From Prevotella sp. UBA2711 (lineage in GTDB: Bacteria; Bacteroidota; Bacteroidia; Bacteroidales; Bacteroidaceae), in NCBI GenBank assembly GCA_002354095.1, contig DEKX01000041.1, positions 98,642-155,873 of the forward strand: a DNA stretch of 57,232 nt, given 5' to 3'. A program made the translations under genes and the position numbers. Shown piece by piece: positions 7,941 through 16,322 of the stretch (its first letter is position 1; the number at the start of each line of letters is the position of its first letter). The notes beneath the pieces are model-generated. The model searched no databases, was not told where the DNA came from, and saw nothing but the letters and a program-made list of their open reading frames with translations.

Positions 7941-10790
7941 TTATTTAAGAGTTGGTAATATAATGGAAAATTCTGTAAATTCGTCTTTCTGCGATTTCAC
8001 AGTGATGTCGCCCCCATAGTTCTGAATAATTTCACGACTCAGATAGAGTCCCACACCGGAAGCCTCACCAGTGGTCTTGGTAGTGAAGAAGGGGTCGAAT
8101 ATCTTATCAATGATTGTTTTCTCAATACCGATACCATTATCACGTATGAGGATTTCTATCTGTTTCTCCTTGGGCACGACATTGAATTCCACCTTAGGTG
8201 AGTAATGACTGCGTTGTGCTTTTTTAACCACAGCGTAAACTGAATTTCCCAACAAGCTCATGAAAGTTTTGCTCAACTGATCGGCATTCGCATTCACTAT
8301 GATGGATGTTTCAGGGTAGTTGAATACTACATTGATATGATACTCTTTAATGTCTTGCTCGAAATATTTTAGGAGCATTTCCTTGTCCTGTCGGATAACA
8401 GCAATGATATCTATCTCGGTGATACCTCCCGAGCGGTCTTTCAACATTTCCTCCATTGCTTTCAGCGTGCGGGTGGTGTTGGCACCATGTTCACTGACTT
8501 TTTCCAGGTTGCCCTTCAGCATACCGAGCACGTCGATAGTATCGTCATAGTTCTCTGGGTCCATGTTGTCTTTCTCGTCTTCTATATTAGCCGTGACGTC
8601 GTCAACCAGTCCTTGCGATAGTTTCGAGAAATTGTTAATGTAGTTCAGAGGGTTCAAGATACGGTCAATTAGTCCCTGTGTCAGTTTACCCACAGTAGCC
8701 ATCTTTTCCTGGCGCACCAGTTCATGCTGTGCTTCACCCAGTTCATTGAGGGCAAGTTCCAAGCTCTTTGACTTCTCCTCAATCTCATCTTTCTGTTTTA
8801 CCACCTCTGCAGTTCTGTCGCGCACCACTCTTTCCAGTCTTAGCTTATCTAATCTAAGTTGGCGGATTCGCCACAGCACTGTTGCGTATATAACCAATAC
8901 TATACAGGCGAAATAGAACAATATCATGTACCAGCGCAGATAGACGGGCCGTTCTATTTCGAAGCTTAGTCTGGCGATGTTCGACATGTGTCCAAAGGCA
9001 TTACGTGCCTGAACTTCGAAAATGTATTTGCCATAGGGCTGGTTGTTATATTCCGAATAGGTGTCAGTGTCCCATGCACTCCATCTTCCGCCATTGATGC
9101 GATAGCGGTATAGGGTGTTTAAGAGCAGTGATGGGTAGTCTGTCGAATAGTTGATGAGTATCTGTCGCTCGTCGCTCTTGAAAGTCATACTGCCAGCCAG
9201 TTCGTTGAATCCGCCCCATGCCACGCTGTCGTCGTTGATGATAATCGAACGGAAGAACACCTGTGGGCTTGCAATTTTAGAGGGGTCAGTCTTCGACCTG
9301 TCGGCAACAATCAGTCCTGTTGAGCTTCCCAGCCATACTTTCTCACCCTCACGGAGCAGTGAACGCACGGTATAGTCCATGAGTGGGAACACGAACTGGT
9401 TCCAGGAATTGTCATTTTGACCGTTCCTCATAGCGTAGAGCCTCCTTCCCTTACTATTTGTCAGCCATAGTAATCCGTCCTTGTCGGCATAGGAGAAAAG
9501 CGGGTAGGGGAAAGGTTGTGTGGCACTGGCAGGAATCATGGTGGGTTTGTCATTATACATAACGAGGGTAGCAATTTCCTCTTTGTCGCCTCCACTTGTC
9601 TGCACGGTAAAAGTACCACTTGCGTTATTCCATATTCTACCATACAGATTCTGGAACCATATCACACCTTGCTTGTCTTTTATGATTTTAACCACGCGTG
9701 AAGCCTGGCAAACTTTCTCAGATGCCTTTCCTGATGTAAAAGAATGGTAATGCACACCATCAAGTTCTCCTGCATAGAATCCTTTTTCATCAGCCATGAT
9801 GGCTGTTGTGGATTCATTCGTCAGTTGCTGAGAGGCTCCGTTTGGCAGAATGCGATAGACACCATTGGAGGTGGCTGCCAACAGTCCGTCATGATGGTTG
9901 ATGATTTGCCAGCAAGCATAACTGACTTGTGGAATACTTTCGAAATAATTGCCATTCCTCACGAAGAGTCCTGCCAGAGTGCCGGCATACATCTTTCCTC
10001 CTAATATTGCCAGTGACAGCACTTCACCTCGAAGACCATTCTCGGGACCGAAACGCATAAAGGGTGATGGAATCTGAACGACGAAGATACCATTGTCAGT
10101 GATGCCCCACAGCAGTCCATGATTGTTATAGGCTAAACTCTGGACGTTGTCGGAACACAGTCCACTTTCTTCGTTCAAATGAAATAATATGTTATTATTC
10201 TCGTCAACGAAATATACACCTGCACCTTCTGTAGCCACAGCAGTCAGACCGTTATCCATCTTCTCTTTCCAGTTGACGGTAATGCCTGGCACTATTTCTG
10301 AATAGTCGTAAGGATTCTCTCTGGCGACAGATGATTCATAGATGCTGTTTTGCTTGGCGGTATAGGTTTTTCCATTGCTGACGGAGAAATAAATTTCTCC
10401 ACCTGTTTCCCAAATGTCTTGAACCTCACCTTTGAATTCGTGTTTTTCGTCCTGTGTCTTCAGCTCAATAATACCTTTTTGGTTGACAGTGATATATCCG
10501 AAGAAGTTGTAACCTCCCACCCACACTTTTCCTTTTGAGTCTTTTTTAACAACTGTGACACGGGTGACTCCTGGGGTGTAGATAATGCGCCAATCTGCAT
10601 TGTCATAATAGAGCAGTCCCTCGAAGTTAGCCACATAAAGAATTCCGTTCTTATCAATTTCCACATCAAAGTTCTGCTTGTGACCTCGATATTCCGCAGG
10701 ACTGATATTTTTGAAGAAAGGCAAACCCTGTGCATTGGCACAAAGCACCATTGTGAGGGCTAACAGACATACTGAAATCCATCTTTTCAT
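7941..10790 (-). CDS. Two-component propeller sensor with histidine kinase-like core lacking the phospho-acceptor His
   Basis: A 949-residue membrane sensor. Signal peptide at 1-20; periplasmic beta-propeller (Reg_prop-like repeats, for example GKVWVGGYN, GLLWGITDNG, KVWLGSSTGLIV) to about 500; Y_Y_Y-type domain about 545-613; one transmembrane helix about 618-640; coiled coil to about 695; then a HisKA-like region and HATPase_c. In the H-box position the sequence is TQGLIDRILNPLNY, so the expected His of 'AHEIxNPL' is Asp709. N-box LLGNSVYAV, G1 DNGIGI and G2 SGVGLYL remain, so ATP binding may persist. No C-terminal receiver or AraC domain is fused, unlike the common hybrid systems of Bacteroides. 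It overlaps the upstream gene by 4 nt. It probably senses a periplasmic ligand and controls the adjacent orthodox kinase (inference). Confidence 0.92.
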   Translation of the reverse strand: MKRWISVCLLALTMVLCANAQGLPFFKNISPAEYRGHKQNFDVEIDKNGILYVANFEGLLYYDNADWRIIYTPGVTRVTVVKKDSKGKVWVGGYNFFGYITVNQKGIIELKTQDEKHEFKGEVQDIWETGGEIYFSVSNGKTYTAKQNSIYESSVARENPYDYSEIVPGITVNWKEKMDNGLTAVATEGAGVYFVDENNNILFHLNEESGLCSDNVQSLAYNNHGLLWGITDNGIFVVQIPSPFMRFGPENGLRGEVLSLAILGGKMYAGTLAGLFVRNGNYFESIPQVSYACWQIINHHDGLLAATSNGVYRILPNGASQQLTNESTTAIMADEKGFYAGELDGVHYHSFTSGKASEKVCQASRVVKIIKDKQGVIWFQNLYGRIWNNASGTFTVQTSGGDKEEIATLVMYNDKPTMIPASATQPFPYPLFSYADKDGLLWLTNSKGRRLYAMRNGQNDNSWNQFVFPLMDYTVRSLLREGEKVWLGSSTGLIVADRSKTDPSKIASPQVFFRSIIINDDSVAWGGFNELAGSMTFKSDERQILINYSTDYPSLLLNTLYRYRINGGRWSAWDTDTYSEYNNQPYGKYIFEVQARNAFGHMSNIARLSFEIERPVYLRWYMILFYFACIVLVIYATVLWRIRQLRLDKLRLERVVRDRTAEVVKQKDEIEEKSKSLELALNELGEAQHELVRQEKMATVGKLTQGLIDRILNPLNYINNFSKLSQGLVDDVTANIEDEKDNMDPENYDDTIDVLGMLKGNLEKVSEHGANTTRTLKAMEEMLKDRSGGITEIDIIAVIRQDKEMLLKYFEQDIKEYHINVVFNYPETSIIVNANADQLSKTFMSLLGNSVYAVVKKAQRSHYSPKVEFNVVPKEKQIEILIRDNGIGIEKTIIDKIFDPFFTTKTTGEASGVGLYLSREIIQNYGGDITVKSQKDEFTEFSIILPTLK

Positions 10791-12352
10791 AGTCTTGCCT
10801 CCTTTCTAATAAATGTCTCATAAGGAATGTTCTTGCCTATATAGTAATTCCATTCCTCTCGTGTTAAGTTGCGCTTAATCTTGGCTTTCAGCTGTTGTTG
10901 CATCATCGGCAACGAAATCAGTGCCCTGATGATGTTTCCGTTCTGATCGCCTGCCCAGATGTTGTTTTTCTGTAGATCGAAAGTAAAATTAAGAATCCAT
11001 CCTTTGGTGTTGAAGAAAGACATTGGTTCAATCTTCGACATATTGGTCATCCACATGTTGAAGACACCGTCATAGCTGGATGAAGACAGCCTATGACCGT
11101 TAATTTTCAATTTTGATATTCTTGAAAGATGTCCCACCAGTTTATTTGTTTTCCCTTGTGCGTTGATGAAGTAGATGGTGCCGTTGCTCATTCCATAGGC
11201 AAACGTATGAGAATTCTTAGATTCGGCAAAAGCTGTTACCTGGCCTTCAAAGGGCACTTTCTTTGTTTCCAACTTATCGAATCCCTTGACGATGTGCATT
11301 CTGCCCTGACGGTCGAAGATGACAGGGTAGTTCTGAAAACGGGTAGCAAATTCAATGACAAAGGGCAGTTGCTTATCTGTGACGATGATTTCCTTTTCAG
11401 TGTCAAAGAGTGCCATGCCTTTTTCTCCGAATAGGATGAACTGGTCGCCAGCAGTGTCCATACTTTTCAATTTAGCAACATTGACATTGATATTCTTGAT
11501 GGTCTTTTCCCTGCATATCAACAGCTCACCGGTACGGCTCAGCGCATAGATGGCGTTAGTCTTCCTGTTGATGAAAACATCGCGGAAGTCATATTGTGGG
11601 TTGCTAATAAGTATCGTAGAATTCAGTTTGTTGCCCATGACGGTGTGTTTGATAACCTCACCATATGTACTACATGTTACGAAGAATCCCTGTTTCTCGT
11701 CGCCAAAGGCAATATCCGTTACGCTGCCTTTATGTTTGTTCCATACCGTCTTGTTCTGACTGGTTAGGGCCAGTGCCTGATAAATAACAGGGTATGAAAG
11801 GTCTCCGTGATATCTATTCGTATATAGGCATACAGCATATTCCAACAGGTCAGCTAACTCATGATTGCCAGCTTGATATTGCGTGATGGCCGTGTTAGCC
11901 AGTGTTCTGGATAGTGCGATGTAACTCAAGGTATCAGCTACGCGTTTTGAGTGTTCTGCCTGTAAACGTTCCTTCTCGGCAATAATCTGCTGTTTCTTTG
12001 CTACTTCCGAAGCTTCCAGGGCTCTGCGCTCTGCAATTTGGGCGTTTTGGCGCTCCTGTTCGGCATGTTGGCGCATTTCGTTGGCAATCTTCGTCTGTTC
12101 CACAGCCTCCTCGCGTCGTTCATCACTGACGATACGCTGCTGGTTGGCTATCTCCTCCAGTTGGGCATTGACACTCTGCATGACAGCCGACTCCTTTTCT
12201 CTCTTTGTCAAGTTGGCTATCTGCGACTTCAAGTCATTTACTACAGCCTGCTCTTGAGTGTACTTTTCATGCATATTCCATGCAGTGACTCCTGTACATA
12301 TAATAGCGGCAAGGGCCAGAAGAACAGCTAATATCTTGAATAATTTTCTCAT
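10787..12352 (-). CDS. Membrane-anchored coiled-coil / WD40-like repeat protein
   Basis: A 521-residue protein with one N-terminal transmembrane helix (about 5-25), a long charged coiled coil (about 30-140, rich in E/Q/R/A), a helical TPR-like stretch with ELADLLEYAVCLYTN near 165-180, and a WD40-like propeller (about 205-475) with units such as GHLSRISKLKING and SYDGVFNMWM. The C-terminus, RNLTREEWNYYIGKNIPYE at 494-512, resembles the tail motif seen on WD40 proteins fused to caspase-like or STAND NTPase domains; here no such domain is present and a membrane anchor plus coiled coil takes its place. Its start overlaps the receiver-phosphatase stop by 4 nt. The topology is uncertain: with an uncleaved anchor the repeats could lie in either compartment. 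It is probably a scaffold of the signalling complex (inference). Confidence 0.85.
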   Translation of the reverse strand: MRKLFKILAVLLALAAIICTGVTAWNMHEKYTQEQAVVNDLKSQIANLTKREKESAVMQSVNAQLEEIANQQRIVSDERREEAVEQTKIANEMRQHAEQERQNAQIAERRALEASEVAKKQQIIAEKERLQAEHSKRVADTLSYIALSRTLANTAITQYQAGNHELADLLEYAVCLYTNRYHGDLSYPVIYQALALTSQNKTVWNKHKGSVTDIAFGDEKQGFFVTCSTYGEVIKHTVMGNKLNSTILISNPQYDFRDVFINRKTNAIYALSRTGELLICREKTIKNINVNVAKLKSMDTAGDQFILFGEKGMALFDTEKEIIVTDKQLPFVIEFATRFQNYPVIFDRQGRMHIVKGFDKLETKKVPFEGQVTAFAESKNSHTFAYGMSNGTIYFINAQGKTNKLVGHLSRISKLKINGHRLSSSSYDGVFNMWMTNMSKIEPMSFFNTKGWILNFTFDLQKNNIWAGDQNGNIIRALISLPMMQQQLKAKIKRNLTREEWNYYIGKNIPYETFIRKEARL

Positions 12353-13518
12353 GCTTTGCGTTTCAGTGCCAATATAGTGATATCATCACTCTGTTCTGCT
12401 TCGCCAGCAAAAGCTCTGACAGACTCCAACTGCCCATCTACAATTTCCTTGCAGCTCTTGCCGTTGAGAGCCGTCAGCGTCTCTGCCATACGGTCGTCGC
12501 CGTATTCCTCAAAGGAACTATTAGTTGCCTCGTTCACTCCGTCAGTGTATAATACCAATGTGTCGCCCACTTCCAGTTGGATGGAATCGTCTTTGAAGTC
12601 CAATCCTTCAATGGCTCCTACAATGGGGTTCCTGCTCACTGGCAGCATTTCAGATAATCCGTTGGCATGCAAGAGGAAGGGCGAGTTGTGTCCTCCGTTG
12701 CAATATTGCAGCTCACCGGTATCGATATGGTAAATGCCATAGAATACGGTGACGAACATACTGTCAACCGACTCAGCGCTCAACAGCTCGTTCGATTTGG
12801 TCAAGCATTTGCCTGGAGCATAGTCTTGTAGTCCTACCGTGCGAATCAGCGTACGGCTTACAGCCATGAATATCGCCGCAGGAATACCCTTACCGCTGAC
12901 GTCAGCCATCACAATACCGATGCGATTCTGGTCAATGCGGAAGAAATCATAGAAATCGCCGCCCACATCTTTGGCAGGTGTCATCAGTGCTGCCAAGTCT
13001 AACTCCTTCTCGTTCTCTGGGAAGGGTGGGAAAACGCGTGGCAGAATGGCCTGCTGTATTTCGCGAGCCACAGCCAGGTCGGTCTTCAGCGACTCCAGTT
13101 GCGAGTGTTCTTTCTGTGCCTTCTTGATATATTCTATCTGTTCAATAGCCTTTTCGATGGTGACACTCAGGTCATCCAGGTCTATGGGCTTGGTGGCAAA
13201 ATCGAAGGCTCCGTTGTTCATCGCCGAACGGATGTTCCCCATATCGCCATAGGCGCTCACCATGATACATTTCAAGGCAGGGTTGTGCATCTCGTTGATT
13301 TTGGTCAGCAACGTCAGTCCGTCCATTTCGGGCATGTTGATGTCCGACAGAATGATGTTGATGTCTTTTTCTTTTAATAGGACGGTGAGCGCCTCCAATC
13401 CGTTGTGGGCAAAGAAGAATTCATATTCGCCTTTACGGATTTTCCTTCTGAAATACTGCGTCAAAAGCAATTCGAGATCCATCTCGTCGTCCACGCTGAG
13501 TATCTTGACTGGGTTCAT
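12349..13518 (-). CDS. Response regulator with SpoIIE/RsbU-type PP2C phosphatase output
   Basis: A 389-residue cytoplasmic protein. The receiver domain (1-120) has the acidic pair Asp10/Asp11, phospho-acceptor Asp59 in LSDINMPEMDG, Ser88 and Lys110 in ATKP. A coiled-coil linker (about 125-150) leads into AREIQQAILPRVFPP and a PP2C domain with the metal-binding motif AKDVGGDFYDFF, ADVSGKGIPAAIFMA, YCNGGHNSPF, LYTDGVNEA and SDDITILALK. Such proteins dephosphorylate Ser/Thr-phosphorylated partners, classically anti-sigma antagonists, under control of receiver phosphorylation. No STAS-domain or anti-sigma gene lies in this operon, so the target is elsewhere or novel. It is the first gene of the five-gene operon, behind the promoter at 13547-13578, with a leader of about 20 nt. 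Confidence 0.95.
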   Translation of the reverse strand: MNPVKILSVDDEMDLELLLTQYFRRKIRKGEYEFFFAHNGLEALTVLLKEKDINIILSDINMPEMDGLTLLTKINEMHNPALKCIMVSAYGDMGNIRSAMNNGAFDFATKPIDLDDLSVTIEKAIEQIEYIKKAQKEHSQLESLKTDLAVAREIQQAILPRVFPPFPENEKELDLAALMTPAKDVGGDFYDFFRIDQNRIGIVMADVSGKGIPAAIFMAVSRTLIRTVGLQDYAPGKCLTKSNELLSAESVDSMFVTVFYGIYHIDTGELQYCNGGHNSPFLLHANGLSEMLPVSRNPIVGAIEGLDFKDDSIQLEVGDTLVLYTDGVNEATNSSFEEYGDDRMAETLTALNGKSCKEIVDGQLESVRAFAGEAEQSDDITILALKRKA

Positions 13519-13546
13519 GTTTTTGTATTCTTATTGATTAGTGGGA

Positions 13547-13578
13547 CAAAATTATAGATATTTTTTGAAATATACAAA
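13547..13578 (-). promoter_or_regulatory. Promoter of the five-gene sensory operon
   Basis: On the minus strand TTTG (13575-13578), a 20-nt spacer and TAATTTTG (13547-13554) match the Bacteroidota consensus. It is the only good promoter I see for all five genes, which fits the overlapping gene joints. Confidence 0.75.
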
Positions 13579-13614
13579 TGTTTTGAAGATAAAATGATTA
13601 ACTTTGCAGCAGAA

Positions 13615-14670
13615 ATGAACAAATTACATATTTTTAATCCTGAACACGATATTGCTTTAGCCAGCAACTTATCAAACTTTACGGCTCCTCATGCCGGGCG
13701 GCAGTTGCGTGCCGATTTAGGCTTTCTGCCTGCGGTCTGGGCTGCAAAGGGCGATTATGTATGGGTGGAAAATGCCGACTATGCAGCCCGTGCCTGGCGA
13801 CGGTCTATGAGGGGTAGAAAGTGTCCCGTCGAGTGGGTTACCCGACAGCAACTGGCCTCTCTCCCCATCAGCGGTGTTTCCGTTTGGGGGTGGGATGCAG
13901 CATTGCGCCAGTCGTTGTTGCGTCATGGTGTCAGCGAACAGCTTCTGCCGTCAATGCAGGCGGTAGCTGATATCCGCCGCTTGTCTCATCGTCAGACATC
14001 CTCCCTTCTGCTCCCTCAGTTGCAGGGCGATGGCATTGTGGGTGAGTCGTGGTATTGTGACTCCCTTGAGGCTGTTGAGCAGTTGCTTGCTTCGCATCCT
14101 CATGCCGTATTGAAAGCTCCCTGGAGCTCCAGTGGTCGCGGGCTTCGTTTCGTCAATGGCGAACTGAATGATCATCAGCGAGGCTGGCTCCGCAATCTGT
14201 TAGGCAGTCAGGGTGGGGTGATGGTCGAACCCTATTACGATAAAGTGAAAGATTTTGGTATGGAGTTCGAGGCAACGCCTGAAGGCGTACGCTATCTGGG
14301 ACTTTCGCTTTTTCATACCACCAATGGTGCCTATACGGGGAATATCCTGGCTACCGAATTGAGAAAGCGCGAAATGATAAGTCGCTATATCCCAGTGCGA
14401 TTGCTCGATAGTGTTAAAGATGAAATTATAGCGAATATAGATGTAGCCAACTATCAGGGACCGTTTGGCGTAGATATGATGTTAGTGCGCGCCAACTCTC
14501 CACTCTCCACTCTCCACTCTCCACACCTTCTGCATCCCTGTGTTGAGATTAATTTGCGTCGCACGATGGGCCATGTTGCCCTTGCCTTATCTCCAACCGA
14601 CGACGATATTCTCAAGGTGATGCGCATCCAGTACACTGACAATTACAAACTTAAAATACAAAAGCTATGA
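13615..14670 (+). CDS. ATP-grasp-like conserved hypothetical protein
   Basis: About 351 residues, conserved hypothetical of Bacteroidota type. It shows ATP-grasp features: HAVLKAPWSSSGRGLRFV (nucleotide loop, near 165-182), VMVEPYYDKVKDFGMEF in the middle, and CVEINLRRTMGHVALAL near the C-terminus as the metal/ATP site. Such enzymes ligate a carboxylate to an amine, but the substrate is unknown. An in-frame ATG lies at 13594, but TAACTTTG at 13599-13606 looks like a -7 box between the two, and the family start MNKLHIFNPEHDIALA fits ATG 13615. A 7-bp tandem repeat (14495-14524) is embedded near the C-terminus and gives NSPLSTLHSP, which looks like an insertion into the domain. The stop overlaps the GH43 start by 4 nt. 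Confidence 0.85.
   Translation: MNKLHIFNPEHDIALASNLSNFTAPHAGRQLRADLGFLPAVWAAKGDYVWVENADYAARAWRRSMRGRKCPVEWVTRQQLASLPISGVSVWGWDAALRQSLLRHGVSEQLLPSMQAVADIRRLSHRQTSSLLLPQLQGDGIVGESWYCDSLEAVEQLLASHPHAVLKAPWSSSGRGLRFVNGELNDHQRGWLRNLLGSQGGVMVEPYYDKVKDFGMEFEATPEGVRYLGLSLFHTTNGAYTGNILATELRKREMISRYIPVRLLDSVKDEIIANIDVANYQGPFGVDMMLVRANSPLSTLHSPHLLHPCVEINLRRTMGHVALALSPTDDDILKVMRIQYTDNYKLKIQKL
14495..14524 (+). repeat. Heptanucleotide tandem repeat inside the ATP-grasp gene
   Basis: The 7-bp unit ACTCTCC is repeated four times, followed by AC. It is read as part of the protein (SPLSTLHSP). Because 7 is not a multiple of 3, gain or loss of one copy would shift the frame before the last third of the metal-site motif and the GH43 coupling. 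Confidence 0.9.
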
Positions 14671-16322
14671 GAAAAACTTTTCTACTTCTGTGGCTGCTAT
14701 CGGCGGTATCGGTGCAAGCCCAGTATCAGTCAAAAGTATGGTCGCCCGACAATGGCGACGGCACGTTTACCAACCCCGTGATTAATGCCGACTACAGCGA
14801 CCCCGACGTGTGCGTGGGCGCTTCTGGTGAAGACTATTATCTCACGGCATCCTCGTTCCAGTGCACCCCGGGGCTGCCCATCCTTCACAGCAAGGATCTG
14901 GTGAACTGGGAGATTGTAGGATATGCCCTCAAGGAGCTCTACACGGGCGACGATGCCCTCGTGAAGCATTTCAGTCAGCCCCGTCACGGTGCAGGCGTCT
15001 GGGCACCTTCTATCCGCTACCACGACGGCGAGTACTACATTTATTGGGGCGACCCCGATTTCGGCTGCTATATGGTGAAGACGAAAGACCCTGCCGGCGA
15101 ATGGGAGGCTCCCGTATGCGTCATCAAGGGTAAGGGAATTATCGATACGACGCCGCTTTGGGACGACGACGGCCGTTGCTATCTGGTCAACGGGTGGGCT
15201 AATTCGCGCTCCAAGTTTGCCTCTGTGCTATGCGTGCGTGAGTTAAATAAGGAAGGCACGAAAGCCATTTCCGACCCCGTTATCGTTTTCGACGGCAATG
15301 GCACCGAGAACCGCACTTGCGAGGGTCCGAAGTTCTACAAGCGCGACGGCTGGTATTGGATTATGTGTCCTGCGGGCGGCGTGCCTACCGGTTTCCAGTT
15401 GGCGATGCGCGCCAAGTCGCCTTACGGTCCCTACGAGCATAAGATAGTGCTCCAGCAGGGCGCGACGAATATCAACGGCCCGCACCAGGGCGGATGGATT
15501 CATACGAAATACGGCGAAGACTGGTTCATGCATTTCCAGGACAAGGAAGCCTACGGCCGCGTCGTTCACCTCAATCCGGTCGATTGGTCTTCGGGTTGGC
15601 CCGTCATGGGAAAGAAAGGCGAGCCCGTCACCGTTTATAGAAAACCGAAGACGGCCCATCCTTCCCCCGTCGTCAATCCCGTCGAGGACGACGAGTTCAA
15701 CCAGCCGCGGCTGGGGCTTCAGTGGCAGTGGCATGCCAATTATCATCAGTTCTTCGGCATGCCTACCGCCTTCGGCACCATGCGCATCTATACGCACAAG
15801 CTCGATGCCGATGCCAAGAATCTCTTCATGGTGCCCAATATGCTGTTGCAGAAGACGCCAGCCGATGCCTTCTGCGTCACCACCAAGCTGCGCATGACGG
15901 CTAAGGCTGAGGGGCAGATGGGCGGGCTCATCATGATGGGGCTTGACTACAGTGCGCTCGTCGTCAAGCGGGTGGGGCGCGAATTTCAGCTGCTGCAGCT
16001 CACCTGCAAGTCTGCCGACAAGGGAAAACCGCAGACCGAGCAGCTCATCGCCACGCTCAAGCCTACCGCCGAAGACCGGATAGACTATAAGCCCGGAATA
16101 CACGAGGATATCTATCTGCGCCTCCGCGTGAAGGATTCGCAGGTACAATTCTCCTGGAGTCAGGATGGCCGTAAATTCAAGGATTGCGGTCCGCTCTTCC
16201 GGATGAAGGAGGGCCGCTGGATAGGTGCCAAGTTCGGTTACGTGGCTGCCGAGACCGATGCCAAGGCCGACAAAGGCTGGGTGGATGCCGACTGGATTCG
16301 CGTCAGCGCATATAAGGATTGA
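14667..16322 (+). CDS. Glycoside hydrolase family 43 protein (beta-xylosidase/arabinofuranosidase type) with C-terminal sandwich domain
   Basis: A 551-residue secreted or periplasmic enzyme. Signal peptide about 1-18 (SVQAQ). The five-bladed propeller starts with TNPVINADYSDPDV, where Asp45 is the likely catalytic base; IYWGDPDF supplies the middle Asp near 128, and CEGPKFYKRDG near 215 the acid Glu. Residues about 345-551 form a concanavalin-like C-terminal domain as in xylan-active GH43 enzymes (DEFNQPRLGLQWQWHAN). It should release xylose or arabinose from short hemicellulose chains; the exact specificity cannot be read by eye. Its start overlaps the ATP-grasp stop by 4 nt, and its 3' end overlaps the convergent metallo-hydrolase gene by 20 bp. 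Confidence 0.92.
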   Translation: MRKTFLLLWLLSAVSVQAQYQSKVWSPDNGDGTFTNPVINADYSDPDVCVGASGEDYYLTASSFQCTPGLPILHSKDLVNWEIVGYALKELYTGDDALVKHFSQPRHGAGVWAPSIRYHDGEYYIYWGDPDFGCYMVKTKDPAGEWEAPVCVIKGKGIIDTTPLWDDDGRCYLVNGWANSRSKFASVLCVRELNKEGTKAISDPVIVFDGNGTENRTCEGPKFYKRDGWYWIMCPAGGVPTGFQLAMRAKSPYGPYEHKIVLQQGATNINGPHQGGWIHTKYGEDWFMHFQDKEAYGRVVHLNPVDWSSGWPVMGKKGEPVTVYRKPKTAHPSPVVNPVEDDEFNQPRLGLQWQWHANYHQFFGMPTAFGTMRIYTHKLDADAKNLFMVPNMLLQKTPADAFCVTTKLRMTAKAEGQMGGLIMMGLDYSALVVKRVGREFQLLQLTCKSADKGKPQTEQLIATLKPTAEDRIDYKPGIHEDIYLRLRVKDSQVQFSWSQDGRKFKDCGPLFRMKEGRWIGAKFGYVAAETDAKADKGWVDADWIRVSAYKD

